Assembly: GCF_014650035.1 (NCBI RefSeq)
Contig: NZ_BMUE01000001.1
Coordinates: 372,001 to 436,000 of the forward strand
From: Streptomyces lucensis JCM 4490
Lineage (GTDB): Bacteria; Actinomycetota; Actinomycetes; Streptomycetales; Streptomycetaceae
Length of the DNA: 64,000 bases
Direction of reading: 5' to 3'
The notes beneath the pieces were generated by a model. That model made no database searches. It was not told where the DNA came from and saw nothing but the letters and a program-made list of their open reading frames with translations. A program made the translations under genes and the position numbers. This document shows, in pieces, positions 1 through 8,166 of the stretch; the first letter of the stretch is position 1, and each line of letters begins with the position of its first letter.

Positions 1-234
1 TCGGGCGTGCGGGCCCTGACCGGCTCGGTGGGACACGCGACCGGCACGGTGGCCGGACTCAAGCCGAACCCGCTCGCGGGCACCGGTGTGGATCCCCTCG
101 ACAACGGAGTGGGTACGCAGGTGGGCGACTTCAAGCCGGTCGGCTCGCGGATGCTGACGGGGCCCGTGGCGCAGGCGGAGTCCGTGGGGAGCGTGCCGGT
201 GGCCGGTCAGGCCCTCACCGCGGTGGGCCGCTGA
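1..234 (+). CDS. C-terminal end of an unidentified Gly/Val/Pro-rich protein (5' end outside window)
   Basis: The frame is open from base 1 and stops at TGA 232-234, so only the last 77 codons are visible and the true start lies outside the window. The peptide is low-complexity, rich in Gly, Val, Thr and Pro, with no cysteine and no membrane segment. It resembles the flexible tails of secreted or surface proteins in streptomycetes, but I recognise no family. A strong palindromic terminator follows, shared with the convergent aldehyde dehydrogenase genes. An internal GTG at base 7 gives a short frame, but nothing supports it as the real start. Confidence 0.6.
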   Translation, partial: SGVRALTGSVGHATGTVAGLKPNPLAGTGVDPLDNGVGTQVGDFKPVGSRMLTGPVAQAESVGSVPVAGQALTAVGR

Positions 235-253
235 CGGGCCGCCGGCGGTACGG

Positions 254-297
254 CGCACGCGAAGGGCGCGGGGACGTCCCCGCGCCCTTCGCGTGCG
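254..297. terminator. Perfect 44-bp palindrome, bidirectional terminator
   Basis: The bases form an uninterrupted inverted repeat with 22-bp arms centred between 275 and 276 (core GGGACGTCCC). It lies between the stop codons of two convergent genes, 20 bp after the left one and 8 bp before the right one. The position and G+C-rich stem without a long T tract fit the usual streptomycete intrinsic terminator serving both directions. Confidence 0.85.
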
Positions 298-304
298 AGA
301 CGGG

Positions 305-1219
305 TCAGTACGACGACCCGGACGCTCCCAGCGACCCCGTCGGGTGCCACACGGTCTTCGTCTCCAGGAACGCCGTCATCCGGTCGGTGTCCGGCGTCCG
401 GAAGTAATCCACAGCCTGTGGACGCAGAACGCGCTTGAGGTTGTCCGCCGCCGCGATCTCCAGTTCCTTCGCCAGCGTCTCGTCGGCGCCCGCGAGGTCG
501 ATCGCGTTGACGTCCTGGTGCGCGGCCAGCGGCGCGGCGATCTCCGCCGTACGGCCGGACAGGATGTTGACCACGCCGCCCGGCACGTCGGAGGTGGCCA
601 GCACCTCGCCCAGGGACAGGGCCGGCAGCGGGGCCTTCTCGGAGGCCACCACGACGGCCGTGTTGCCGGTGGCGATCACCGGGGCGACGACCGAGACGAG
701 GCCCAGGAAGGACGACTCCTGCGGGGCGAGGACGGCGACCACGCCGGTCGGCTCGGGCGAGGACAGGTTGAAGAACGGGCCCGCGACCGGGTTGGCGCCG
801 CCGATCACCTGGGCGATCTTGTCCGTCCAGCCCGCGTACCAGACCCAGCGGTCGATCGCGGCGTCCACGACCGCGGCCGCCTTGGACTTCGACAGGCCCT
901 CCGCGTCGGCCACCTCGCGCACGAACTGCTCGCGGCGGCCCTCCAGCATCTCCGCGACGCGGTAGAGGACCTGGCCGCGGTTGTAGGCGGTCGCGCCCGA
1001 CCAGCCGCCGAACGCCTTGCGCGCGGCGACCACCGCGTCACGGGCGTCCTTGCGGGACGACTGCGGCGCGTTGGCCAGCCACTTGCCCTTGCCCGCCGCC
1101 TCAGCGGCTGACGTCCTAGCCGTCACCTCGTACACCCGGCCGCTCTCGGAACGCGGGAACTTGCCGCCCACGTACAGCTTGTAGGTCTTGAAGACGGAAA
1201 GCCGCTGCTCATCAGACAT
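305..1219 (-). CDS. Truncated, cysteine-free aldehyde dehydrogenase-like protein (ALDH16 second-domain type)
   Basis: The 304-residue protein aligns by eye with the N-terminal, cofactor-binding part of aldehyde dehydrogenases (YVGGKF at 16-21, WVWYAGWTDKIAQ near 125, VIATGNTAVVV near 181, PGGVVNILSG near 213). It jumps from about residue 245 to an unrelated-looking tail. It contains no cysteine at all, so the catalytic thiol is missing. The usual PWNFP stretch is replaced by LAPQESS. The ATG overlaps the TGA of the upstream full-length ALDH by 8 bp, so the two should be translationally coupled. Human and bacterial ALDH16 enzymes carry a complete ALDH domain followed by a truncated one without catalytic Cys. 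This pair looks like the same architecture split into two polypeptides. A structural or regulatory partner role is inference. Confidence 0.85.
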   Translation of the reverse strand: MSDEQRLSVFKTYKLYVGGKFPRSESGRVYEVTARTSAAEAAGKGKWLANAPQSSRKDARDAVVAARKAFGGWSGATAYNRGQVLYRVAEMLEGRREQFVREVADAEGLSKSKAAAVVDAAIDRWVWYAGWTDKIAQVIGGANPVAGPFFNLSSPEPTGVVAVLAPQESSFLGLVSVVAPVIATGNTAVVVASEKAPLPALSLGEVLATSDVPGGVVNILSGRTAEIAAPLAAHQDVNAIDLAGADETLAKELEIAAADNLKRVLRPQAVDYFRTPDTDRMTAFLETKTVWHPTGSLGASGSSY

Positions 1220-2648
1220 CGAGGTACGCCTCCAGGCCGTGGCGGCCGCCCTCGCGGCCGAAGCCCGACTCCTTGTAGCCGCCGAACGGCGAGGTCGGGT
1301 CGAACTTGTTGAACGTGTTGGACCAGACGACACCGGCGCGCAGCTTGTTCGCGACGGCCAGGATCCGCGAGCCCTTCTCGGTCCAGATGCCCGCCGACAG
1401 GCCGTACTGGGTGTTGTTGGCCTTGGCGACCGCCTCGTCGGGCGTGCGGAAGGTGAGGACCGACAGCACCGGGCCGAAGATCTCGTCGCGGGCGATGGTG
1501 TGCGCCTGGGTGACGTTCGTGAAGAGCGTCGGGGCGAACCAGTAACCGGAGGAGGGCAGTTCGCAGGCCGGGGACCAGCGCTCGGCGCCCTCCGCCTCGC
1601 CGCGCTCGGTGAGCGCGGTGATCCGGGCCAGCTGCTCGGCGGAGTTGATCGCGCCGATGTCGGTGTTCTTGTCCAGCGGGTCACCGAGGCGCAGGGTGGA
1701 CAGGCGGCGCTTGAGGGAGTCCAGCAGCTCGTCCTGGACCGACTCCTGGACCAGAAGGCGGGAACCGGCGCAGCAGACCTGGCCCTGGTTGAAGAAGATG
1801 CCGGTCACGATGCCCTCGACGGCCTGGTCGATCGGCGCGTCGTCGAAGACGATGTTCGCGCCCTTGCCGCCCAGTTCGAGGGTGAGCTTCTTCCTCGTGC
1901 CCGCGACCGTGCGGGCGATCTCCTTGCCGACGGCCGTGGAGCCGGTGAAGGCGACCTTGTTCACGTCCGGGTGCGCGACGAGCGCGGCGCCCGCGTCGCC
2001 GTAGCCGGGAAGGATGTTGACGACGCCCTTGGGCAGGCCCGCCTGACGGCAGATGTCCGCGAAGAAGAGCGCCGACAGGGGCGTGGTCTCCGCCGGCTTC
2101 AGCACGACCGTGTTGCCGGTCGCGAGGGCCGGGGCGATCTTCCACGCCAGCATCAGCAGCGGGAAGTTCCAGGGGATGACCTGGCCGGCGACGCCGAGGG
2201 GCTTCGGATCGGCGCCGAAACCGGCGTGGTCCAGCTTGTCGGCCCAGCCCGCGTAGTAGAAGAAGTGCGCGGCGACCAGCGGCAGGTCGGCGTCGCGGGT
2301 CTCCTTGATCGGCTTGCCGTTGTCCAGCGTCTCCAGGACGGCCAGCTCGCGGCTGCGCTCCTGGATGATCCGGGCGATGCGGAACAGGTACTTGGCGCGC
2401 TCGGAACCGGGCAGCGCCGACCACTTCCCGAACGCCTTGCGGGCGGCCTTCACCGCGCGCTCGACGTCCTCGGCGCCGGCCTGCGCGACCTCGGAGAGGA
2501 CCTCCTCGGTCGACGGGCTGACCGTCTTGAAGACCTTGCCGTCGGCCGCCTCGACGAACTCGCCGTCGATGAACAGGCCGTAGGAGGGGGCGATGTCGAC
2601 GACCGAGCGGGACTCGGGCGCCGGGGCGTACTCGAATACGGAAGCCAT
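1212..2648 (-). CDS. NAD(P)-dependent aldehyde dehydrogenase, full length
   Basis: The 478-residue enzyme of the ALDH superfamily oxidises an aldehyde to the acid. The oxyanion Asn lies in PWNFP (N161), the general base in LELGGK (E258) and the catalytic thiol in GQVCCAGSR (C292). It starts 5 bp after the deoC stop and overlaps the truncated ALDH gene downstream, so the three form one transcription unit. DeoC releases acetaldehyde from deoxyribose-5-phosphate, so acetaldehyde is the obvious candidate substrate. That is an inference from context; the sequence alone does not fix substrate specificity. Confidence 0.9.
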   Translation of the reverse strand: MASVFEYAPAPESRSVVDIAPSYGLFIDGEFVEAADGKVFKTVSPSTEEVLSEVAQAGAEDVERAVKAARKAFGKWSALPGSERAKYLFRIARIIQERSRELAVLETLDNGKPIKETRDADLPLVAAHFFYYAGWADKLDHAGFGADPKPLGVAGQVIPWNFPLLMLAWKIAPALATGNTVVLKPAETTPLSALFFADICRQAGLPKGVVNILPGYGDAGAALVAHPDVNKVAFTGSTAVGKEIARTVAGTRKKLTLELGGKGANIVFDDAPIDQAVEGIVTGIFFNQGQVCCAGSRLLVQESVQDELLDSLKRRLSTLRLGDPLDKNTDIGAINSAEQLARITALTERGEAEGAERWSPACELPSSGYWFAPTLFTNVTQAHTIARDEIFGPVLSVLTFRTPDEAVAKANNTQYGLSAGIWTEKGSRILAVANKLRAGVVWSNTFNKFDPTSPFGGYKESGFGREGGRHGLEAYLDV

Positions 2649-2653
2649 GAGGA

Positions 2654-3613
2654 TCAGTCCACCGTCACGTAGTCGGGGCCGGAGTAGCGGCCGGTGGCCA
2701 GCTTCTGCCGCTGCATCAGCAGGTCGTTCAGGAGCGAGGAGGCGCCGAAGCGGAACCAGTGGTTGTCCAGCCAGTCCGCGCCGGCGGTCTCGTTGACCAG
2801 GACGAGGAACTTGACGGCGTCCTTGGTGGTGCGGATGCCGCCGGCGGGCTTCACGCCGACCTGGACGCCGGTCTGGGCGCGGAAGTCGCGCACCGCCTCC
2901 AGCATCAGCAGGGTGTTCGCCGGGGTGGCGTTGACGGCGACCTTGCCGGTGGAGGTCTTGATGAAGTCGGCGCCGGCCAGCATGCCGAGCCAGGAGGCGC
3001 GGCGGATGTTGTCGTACGTCGACAGCTCGCCGGTCTCGAAGATGACCTTCAGCCGGGCGCTCGTGCCGCAGGCCTCCTTCACGGCGACGATCTCGTCGTA
3101 CACCTTGAGGTACTTGCCGGCGAGGAACGCGCCCCGGTCGATCACCATGTCGATCTCGTCGGCGCCGGCGGCGACGGCGTCGCGCACGTCGGCCAGCTTC
3201 ACCTCCAGGGCGGCGCGTCCGGCCGGGAAGGCGGTGGCGACCGAGGCGACCTTCACACCGGAGCCGGCGACGGCCTCCTTGGCGACGGCCACCATGTCGG
3301 GGTAGACGCAGACGGCGGCGGTGGCCGGGGTGGTGCGGTCGGTCGGGTCGGGACGGACCGCCTTGGCGCCGAGCGCCCGGACCTTGCCCGGGGTGTCCGC
3401 GCCTTCCAGCGTCGTCAGGTCGACCATCGAGATGGCGAGGTCGATGGCGTACGCCTTCGCGGTGGTCTTGATGGAACGGGTGCCGAGAGACGCGGCGCGC
3501 GCCTCCAGGCCGACCGCGTCGACGCCGGGCAGCCCGTGCAGGAAGCGGCGCAGCGTGCTGTCGGACGCGGTGACGTCGGCGAGAGCGTGAGCTGTGGGTG
3601 CGGTAGTGGGCAT
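2654..3613 (-). CDS. deoC: Deoxyribose-phosphate aldolase
   Basis: DeoC splits 2-deoxyribose-5-phosphate into glyceraldehyde-3-phosphate and acetaldehyde by Schiff-base chemistry in the cytoplasm. The Schiff-base lysine is in DFIKTSTGK (K219), the second lysine in GVKPAGGI (K255) and the proton-relay Asp in DEIDMVID (about D155). At 319 residues it matches the longer, eukaryote-like DERA form rather than the roughly 250-residue E. coli form. I chose ATG at 3613; a GTG two codons upstream is an alternative. It is the first gene of an operon with two aldehyde dehydrogenase genes. A 12-bp palindrome lies 20 nt upstream of the start and recurs in front of the PNP gene. Confidence 0.95.
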   Translation of the reverse strand: MPTTAPTAHALADVTASDSTLRRFLHGLPGVDAVGLEARAASLGTRSIKTTAKAYAIDLAISMVDLTTLEGADTPGKVRALGAKAVRPDPTDRTTPATAAVCVYPDMVAVAKEAVAGSGVKVASVATAFPAGRAALEVKLADVRDAVAAGADEIDMVIDRGAFLAGKYLKVYDEIVAVKEACGTSARLKVIFETGELSTYDNIRRASWLGMLAGADFIKTSTGKVAVNATPANTLLMLEAVRDFRAQTGVQVGVKPAGGIRTTKDAVKFLVLVNETAGADWLDNHWFRFGASSLLNDLLMQRQKLATGRYSGPDYVTVD

Positions 3614-3632
3614 GGTCACCAGACGAGCATAT

Positions 3633-3644
3633 CTACGCGCGTAG
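3633..3644. promoter_or_regulatory. Palindromic operator candidate upstream of deoC (CTACGCGCGTAG)
   Basis: CTACGCGCGTAG is a perfect 12-bp palindrome 20 nt upstream of the deoC ATG, about where transcription would start. The identical 12-mer occurs 26 nt upstream of the PNP start (7493-7504). The shared sequence and matching placement suggest one repressor for both operons. The DeoR-family gene at 9786 is the nearest candidate, but that link is inference. Confidence 0.6.
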
Positions 3645-3750
3645 CGGCTGTACACCCCCGGCCGCTCATCGCACCTCCGCAGATCACGGATGAGCGCCGG
3701 TTGCGGGGTACCCGGGGGCACCGCCGCCGGTGTCGGGCAGAATCGGACCC

Positions 3751-4452
3751 ATGACCACCCCGGACCACCCGTCTCCCGCGTCACAGCCTCCGGCGTCACC
3801 CGCCAAGGACCGCATCTACCGCGCTCCCATGGCGCTGGCGGGCGGTGTGCTGCTGCTCGTGGTCGTCGGCTGGCTGGGCTTCGACGCGCTCTTCAAGGGC
3901 CACGGCCGCACCCCGTGGCTGGCGCTCGCCGGGATGATCCTGGCGGTGCCGCTGGTGGTGGCCTTCACACTGCGCCCGGCCGTCTTCGCCAACGAGGACC
4001 GGCTGCGCATCCGCAACCCCTTCCGGGTGATCACACTGCCCTGGGGCCAGATCGGCGCCCTGCGCTCCGGCTACTCCAACGAGGTCGTCGCCAGGTCCGG
4101 CACCAAGTACCAGCTGTGGGCCGTCCCCGTCTCGCTGCGGGCCCGCAAGAAGGCGACGCGCCGGCAGGAACGGGCGGCGGTGGACGCGGCCCGCGGCGTG
4201 ACGCCGGGCGGACGCACCGGAGGCCTCGGCTCCAGCGGCCTCGGCTTCGGCGGGTTCGGCCTGCGTGGCGCGGACGTCGGACCGGCCCGGGCGGAGGGCG
4301 ACCGGGTCATGGACGACCTGCGTGAACTCCTGGAGCGGCGCGGCGACGCGGAGACGGCCCAGGGCGAGCCGACGGTCCGCTGGGCGTACGAGGTCGCCGC
4401 ACCGGCGGTGGCGGGCGCGATCCTGCTGGCGATCCTGCTGGCGACGGGCTGA
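3751..4452 (+). CDS. PH domain-containing membrane protein
   Basis: This 233-residue protein has a Pro/Ser-rich cytoplasmic N-terminus (1-20). Two membrane helices follow (about 27-46 and 55-76), then a basic bacterial PH-like region (FANEDRLRIRNPFRVITLPWGQI), a Gly-rich linker and a third C-terminal helix ending in LLAILLATG. The arrangement matches the actinobacterial bPH_6-type proteins. Function is unknown; such domains are thought to act at the membrane. ATG 3751 is chosen over the in-frame GTG at 3730 because it begins a normal hydrophilic N-terminus. The gene is divergent from deoC and shares its 137-bp upstream region. Confidence 0.8.
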   Translation: MTTPDHPSPASQPPASPAKDRIYRAPMALAGGVLLLVVVGWLGFDALFKGHGRTPWLALAGMILAVPLVVAFTLRPAVFANEDRLRIRNPFRVITLPWGQIGALRSGYSNEVVARSGTKYQLWAVPVSLRARKKATRRQERAAVDAARGVTPGGRTGGLGSSGLGFGGFGLRGADVGPARAEGDRVMDDLRELLERRGDAETAQGEPTVRWAYEVAAPAVAGAILLAILLATG

Positions 4453-4461
4453 GCGTCGGCG

Positions 4462-4690
4462 GTGCCCCCGCACGTGCGGGTGGGTGGCCGTTGCGGCCTG
4501 GTTCGGGTGCGGCGCCGTTGTGGCTGGTCGTGCACTTCCTCGCGCCCCCGAGGGGGGTGTGGTGCCGTCGGCTGTCAGGTCCTGGGGCGCCCCGCACCCC
4601 AGCCGCGGGCAGTCGTGTCGCTGGGGCTGCAGGGTGGGCGCGGCGGTACTTCGTACGTGCGGGTAGGCGGTCGCTGCGGCCTGGTCCGGG
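4462..4690. repeat. Dispersed G+C-rich intergenic repeat (first cluster)
   Basis: The gap contains members of a sequence family whose core reads GTTGTGGCTGGTCGTGCA followed by CTTCCTCGCGCCCC. It also holds two direct copies of a GTGCGGGT[G/A]GG-type block followed by TTGCGGCCTGGT or CTGCGGCCTGGT (about 4475 and 4660). Related cores recur at 10788, 10925 and 10970 in the same orientation, and in the opposite orientation at about 17640-17930. I see no open frame with gene-like composition. Confidence 0.65.
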
Positions 4691-4720
4691 GCGCCCCCGG
4701 GCGGGGCACCCCGGTGGGAT

Positions 4721-6367
4721 TCAGATGCCGGCGGCCGTCGACAGGTCGTGCTTGATGGCGGTCAGCAGCTCGGTCGCGCGGGTGCGGGCGGACGGGAGGC
4801 CGGCGCGGTGCGCGACCGGCACGACGACCTCCAGGTAGCACTTGAGTTTGGGCTCGGTGCCGCTCGGGCGGACGATGACGCGGGCGCCGTCCAGGGTGTA
4901 GCGCAGGCCGTCGGTGGGCGGCAGCCGGTCCGTGCCCCGGGTGAGGTCCTCGGCGCGGGTGACGGGCAGCCCGGCCAGCTCGGCCGGCGGCCGCTCGCGC
5001 AGGCGGCGCATGGCGTCCGCGATGAGCGACAGGTCCTGCACCCGGACCGACAGCTGGTCGGTCGCGTGCAGGCCGTGCTCGACGGCGAGGTCGTCCAGCA
5101 GGTCGAGGAGGGTACGGCCCTCCTCCTTGAGCTCCGAGGCGAGTTCCGTGATCAGCAGGGCGGCCGTGATGCCGTCCTTGTCGCGCACGCCCTCGGGGTC
5201 CACGCAGTAGCCGAGGGCCTCCTCGTAGCCGTAGCGCAGGCCGTCGACGCGGGCGATCCACTTGAAGCCGGTCAGCGTCTCCTCGTACGGCAGGCCCGCC
5301 TTCCCGGCGATCCGGCCGAGCAGGGAGGAGGAGACGATCGACTCCGCGAAGGTGCCGCTGACACCGCGCCGCACCAGATGGGCGGCGAGCAGGGACCCGA
5401 CCTCGTCGCCGCGCAGCATCCGCCAGTCGCCGCCGTCCGGCACCGCCACCGCGCAGCGGTCCGCGTCCGGGTCGTTGGCGATGACCAGGTCCGGGCGGGT
5501 GGCGCGGGCCCGGGCGAACGCCAGGTCCATCGCGCCCGGCTCCTCCGGGTTGGGGAAGGCGACCGTCGGGAAGTCCGGGTCCGGGTCGGCCTGCTCGGCC
5601 ACCAGCACCGGCTCGGGGAAGCCCGCGCGGGCGAAGGCGGCCAGCAGCACGTCCCTGCCGACGCCGTGCATCGCCGTGTAGACGGTGCGGGCCGTCCGCG
5701 GGGAGCCCGCTGCCAGGACAGCGTCCGTACGGGCGAGGTAGGCATCCAGGACGGCGTCGTCCAGGGTCTCCCAGCCGGCGTCCGGGCGCGGCACGTCGTG
5801 CAGGGAGGCGATCGCGTCGATCTCGGCGGCGATCCCCGCGTCGGCGGGCGGGACGATCTGGGAGCCGTCGCCGAGGTAGACCTTGTAGCCGTTGTCGCGG
5901 GGCGGGTTGTGGCTGGCGGTGACCTCCACGCCCGCGACCGCGCCCAGGTGCCTTATGGCGAAGGCCAGCACGGGGGTGGGCAGGGGCCGCGGGAGCACCG
6001 CCGCGCGCAGTCCGGCGCCGGTCATCACGGCGGCGGTGTCCCGGGCGAAGTCGGCGGACTTGTGGCGGGCGTCGTAGCCGATGACGACCAGACCGGCGTC
6101 CTGGCCCCCGTGGGGGGTGCCGTTCTTCTTCAGGTACGCGGCGAGGCCGGCGGCGGCGCGGATGACGACGCCGCGGTTCATGCGCATCGGGCCGGCGCCG
6201 AGTTCGCCGCGCAGGCCGGCGGTGCCGAACTGCAGGGTGCCCGAGAAGCGGGCCGACAGCTCCTTCACGTCACCGGCGTCGATCAGCCCGGCGAGTTCGG
6301 CACGGGTCTCCGTGTCGGGGTCCTCGGCGAGCCATACGCGCGCCCGGGCGATGAGATCGTCGTGCAC
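4721..6367 (-). CDS. Phosphohexomutase / phosphopentomutase (PGM2-like alpha-D-phosphohexomutase family)
   Basis: This 548-residue enzyme has all four family signatures. They are the phosphoserine loop TASHNP (S152), the metal site DPDADR (299-304), the sugar-ring loop EEALGY (382-387) and the phosphate loop RPSGTEPK near residue 510. The family moves phosphate between C1 and C6 of hexoses or C1 and C5 of pentoses. The protein is usually annotated phosphomannomutase. It sits directly behind PNP, and a matching palindrome precedes deoC. A role converting (deoxy)ribose-1-phosphate to the 5-phosphate, as human PGM2 does, is therefore plausible. The GTG at 6367 is preceded by a GGAGAGG-type ribosome site. 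The 275-bp gap from PNP could hold an independent promoter. Confidence 0.85.
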   Translation of the reverse strand: MHDDLIARARVWLAEDPDTETRAELAGLIDAGDVKELSARFSGTLQFGTAGLRGELGAGPMRMNRGVVIRAAAGLAAYLKKNGTPHGGQDAGLVVIGYDARHKSADFARDTAAVMTGAGLRAAVLPRPLPTPVLAFAIRHLGAVAGVEVTASHNPPRDNGYKVYLGDGSQIVPPADAGIAAEIDAIASLHDVPRPDAGWETLDDAVLDAYLARTDAVLAAGSPRTARTVYTAMHGVGRDVLLAAFARAGFPEPVLVAEQADPDPDFPTVAFPNPEEPGAMDLAFARARATRPDLVIANDPDADRCAVAVPDGGDWRMLRGDEVGSLLAAHLVRRGVSGTFAESIVSSSLLGRIAGKAGLPYEETLTGFKWIARVDGLRYGYEEALGYCVDPEGVRDKDGITAALLITELASELKEEGRTLLDLLDDLAVEHGLHATDQLSVRVQDLSLIADAMRRLRERPPAELAGLPVTRAEDLTRGTDRLPPTDGLRYTLDGARVIVRPSGTEPKLKCYLEVVVPVAHRAGLPSARTRATELLTAIKHDLSTAAGI

Positions 6368-6642
6368 CTTGGGATCAACCTCTCCTGTGTTTGCCTGGTC
6401 CCGCCCGGGGTTCCGCCCGTGCGGGATCGCACCTGTGCGGACAGCATCCGCGCCCGGCCCGTACGACGGCGGCGCCACGCCCGGCTCACGTGCCCCGTCG
6501 TCACGCACCGGTCCTGAGGGCGGGCGACGGGGACGCGAGGGCGGGGGTCCGGACGGGCGACGGGAACGCGAGGCGGCGGGGGCCCGGCCGGCCGGAGCGT
6601 CCCGCGGCGGCGGCCCGGCCGGTCCGCCGGAGCGCGGCCGGC

Positions 6643-7467
6643 TCAGATCCGGCCCAGCACCTGCGCCAGCAGCTGGCCCATCCGCGCCGCCGAGTCGCGG
6701 CCAGCCTGGAGGACCTCCTCGTGGTTGAGGGGCTCGCCGGTCATGCCCGCGGCCAGGTTGGTGACCAGGGAGATGCCCAGCACCTCGGCGCCGGCCTCGC
6801 GGGCGGCGATCGCCTCCAGGACCGTGGACATGCCGACCAGGTCCGCGCCGATGACGCGGGCCATGCGGATCTCGGCCGGGGTCTCGTAGTGCGGGCCGGG
6901 GAACTGCGCGTAGACGCCCTCCTCCAGGGAGGAGTCGATCTCCTTGCACAGGGCGCGCAGGCGCGGCGAGTACAGGTCCGTCAGGTCGACGAAGTTGGCG
7001 CCGACGATCGGGGACGTGGCCGTCAGGTTGATGTGGTCGCTGATCAGGACGGGCTGGCCGGGGCGCATGCCCTCGCGCAGGCCGCCGCAGCCGTTGGTGA
7101 GGACCACGGTCTTGCAGCCGGCGGCGACGGCGGTGCGTACGCCGTGGGCGACGGCGGCGACACCACGGCCCTCGTAGTAGTGGGTGCGGCCCAGGAAGAC
7201 CAGGGCGCGCTTGTCACCGAAGGAGTACGAGCGGACCTTGCCGCCGTGGCCCTCCACGGCCGGCGGCGGGAAGCCGGGCAGCTCGGTGACCTGGAACTCG
7301 GCGTCGGGTGCGCCCAGTGCGTCGACGGCCGGGGCCCAGCCGGAGCCCATCACCAGGGCGACGTCGTGGGTCTCGGCGCCGGTGAGTTCGCGCAGGCGCG
7401 CGGCGGCGGCGTCGGCGGCGGCGTAGGGGTCGCCCTGGATGTCGTCCGGAAGAAGAGATGCGTTCAC
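6643..7467 (-). CDS. punA: Purine nucleoside phosphorylase (trimeric class)
   Basis: This 274-residue enzyme cleaves 6-oxopurine (deoxy)ribonucleosides with phosphate to the free base and (deoxy)ribose-1-phosphate. The trimeric-class signatures are in order: GSGWAP phosphate loop (41-46), LGRTHYYEG (92-100), LTNGCGGL (123-130), [12 protein letters not shown] with the purine-contacting Glu (E199), GMSTV (212-216) and VTNLAAG with the base-binding Asn (N237). That Asn is typical of enzymes preferring inosine and guanosine. GTG 7467 is the start. The operator-like CTACGCGCGTAG lies 26 nt upstream. Its product feeds the phosphomutase encoded next in the same direction. Confidence 0.93.
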   Translation of the reverse strand: MNASLLPDDIQGDPYAAADAAAARLRELTGAETHDVALVMGSGWAPAVDALGAPDAEFQVTELPGFPPPAVEGHGGKVRSYSFGDKRALVFLGRTHYYEGRGVAAVAHGVRTAVAAGCKTVVLTNGCGGLREGMRPGQPVLISDHINLTATSPIVGANFVDLTDLYSPRLRALCKEIDSSLEEGVYAQFPGPHYETPAEIRMARVIGADLVGMSTVLEAIAAREAGAEVLGISLVTNLAAGMTGEPLNHEEVLQAGRDSAARMGQLLAQVLGRI

Positions 7468-7492
7468 GCCGATGAGGGTAGCCGGTTCTCGC

Positions 7493-7504
7493 CTACGCGC
7501 GTAG
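7493..7504. promoter_or_regulatory. Palindromic operator candidate upstream of PNP (CTACGCGCGTAG)
   Basis: This 12-bp palindrome is identical to the one in front of deoC and sits at a similar distance from the start codon (26 versus 20 nt). The flanks differ between the two sites, so the conserved block is the palindrome itself plus an adjacent AT on one side. This is what a shared repressor operator would look like. Confidence 0.6.
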
Positions 7505-7602
7505 ATGACAAGTCACACGTGAATGAGATCGTTGTCTTGTCGTATTCCGCTGAGGGTGGGCACAAGGGCGGGAAAGCCGCGGCGGAGGGGGCAGGGATCC
7601 GC

Positions 7603-8040
7603 TCAGCAGGGGCGCTTGCGCAGTTCCATCACGTAGTCGTGCGGCGCCCCCGCGGACTCCGCCGCGTCGGCGACCTCGCCCAGGTACCGGGCCGAGGGCA
7701 GGCCGCCCTCGTAGCCGTTGAGGACGTACGCCCAGGCCGGCTCCTCGCCGTCCAGGGTGTGCACGCGCACCCGCACGCGCCGGTAGATGCCGAGGCCCAC
7801 GCCCTCCCACCGGTCGAGCGACTCCTCGTCCATGGGTGCGATGTCGTACAGGCCCACGAAGACCTGTGCCGGCGGGTCCTCCACGATCGTCGCGAGCGCG
7901 CCCTCCCAGCCCAGCTGCTCGCCGCCGAAGGTCAGCCGCCAGCCGTTCAGCCAGCCGGTGGCGCGCAGCGGGGAGTGCGGGGCGCGGCGGGACATCAGCC
8001 GCGCGTCGAGGTTGCCGGCGTACGCGGCATAGAGCGCCAT
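7603..8040 (-). CDS. Gamma-glutamylcyclotransferase-fold protein
   Basis: The 145-residue protein opens with MALYAAYAGNLD, the glycine-rich N-terminal loop of the GGCT/AIG2 fold. LDRWEG follows later, and C-terminal strands end in DYVMELRKRPC. The family includes gamma-glutamyl cyclotransferases, which release 5-oxoproline from gamma-glutamyl peptides. Many bacterial members are of unknown substrate, and mycothiol-producing actinomycetes lack glutathione, so the physiological substrate here is open. ATG 8040 was preferred over a GTG 11 codons upstream because the fold begins at once. The gene is divergent from the downstream flavoprotein gene. Confidence 0.75.
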   Translation of the reverse strand: MALYAAYAGNLDARLMSRRAPHSPLRATGWLNGWRLTFGGEQLGWEGALATIVEDPPAQVFVGLYDIAPMDEESLDRWEGVGLGIYRRVRVRVHTLDGEEPAWAYVLNGYEGGLPSARYLGEVADAAESAGAPHDYVMELRKRPC

Positions 8041-8166
8041 GGGGGAAGGGTACGGCAGTGACACGCGGGTCACTCCGGCCCCAGAAGGTCACTCCGGTCC
8101 CACGGGTGTCACCCGTGCCCCTTCGGTGCGCCCCCCGGGCAGTAGCACCTTGAAGGGTGCGGGACA

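Noticed and set aside
305-1219. Treating the short ALDH gene as a pseudogene
   Set aside because: The frame is clean, coupled to its neighbour, and the same truncated second domain is known in ALDH16 proteins, so loss of the thiol seems ancestral rather than decay.
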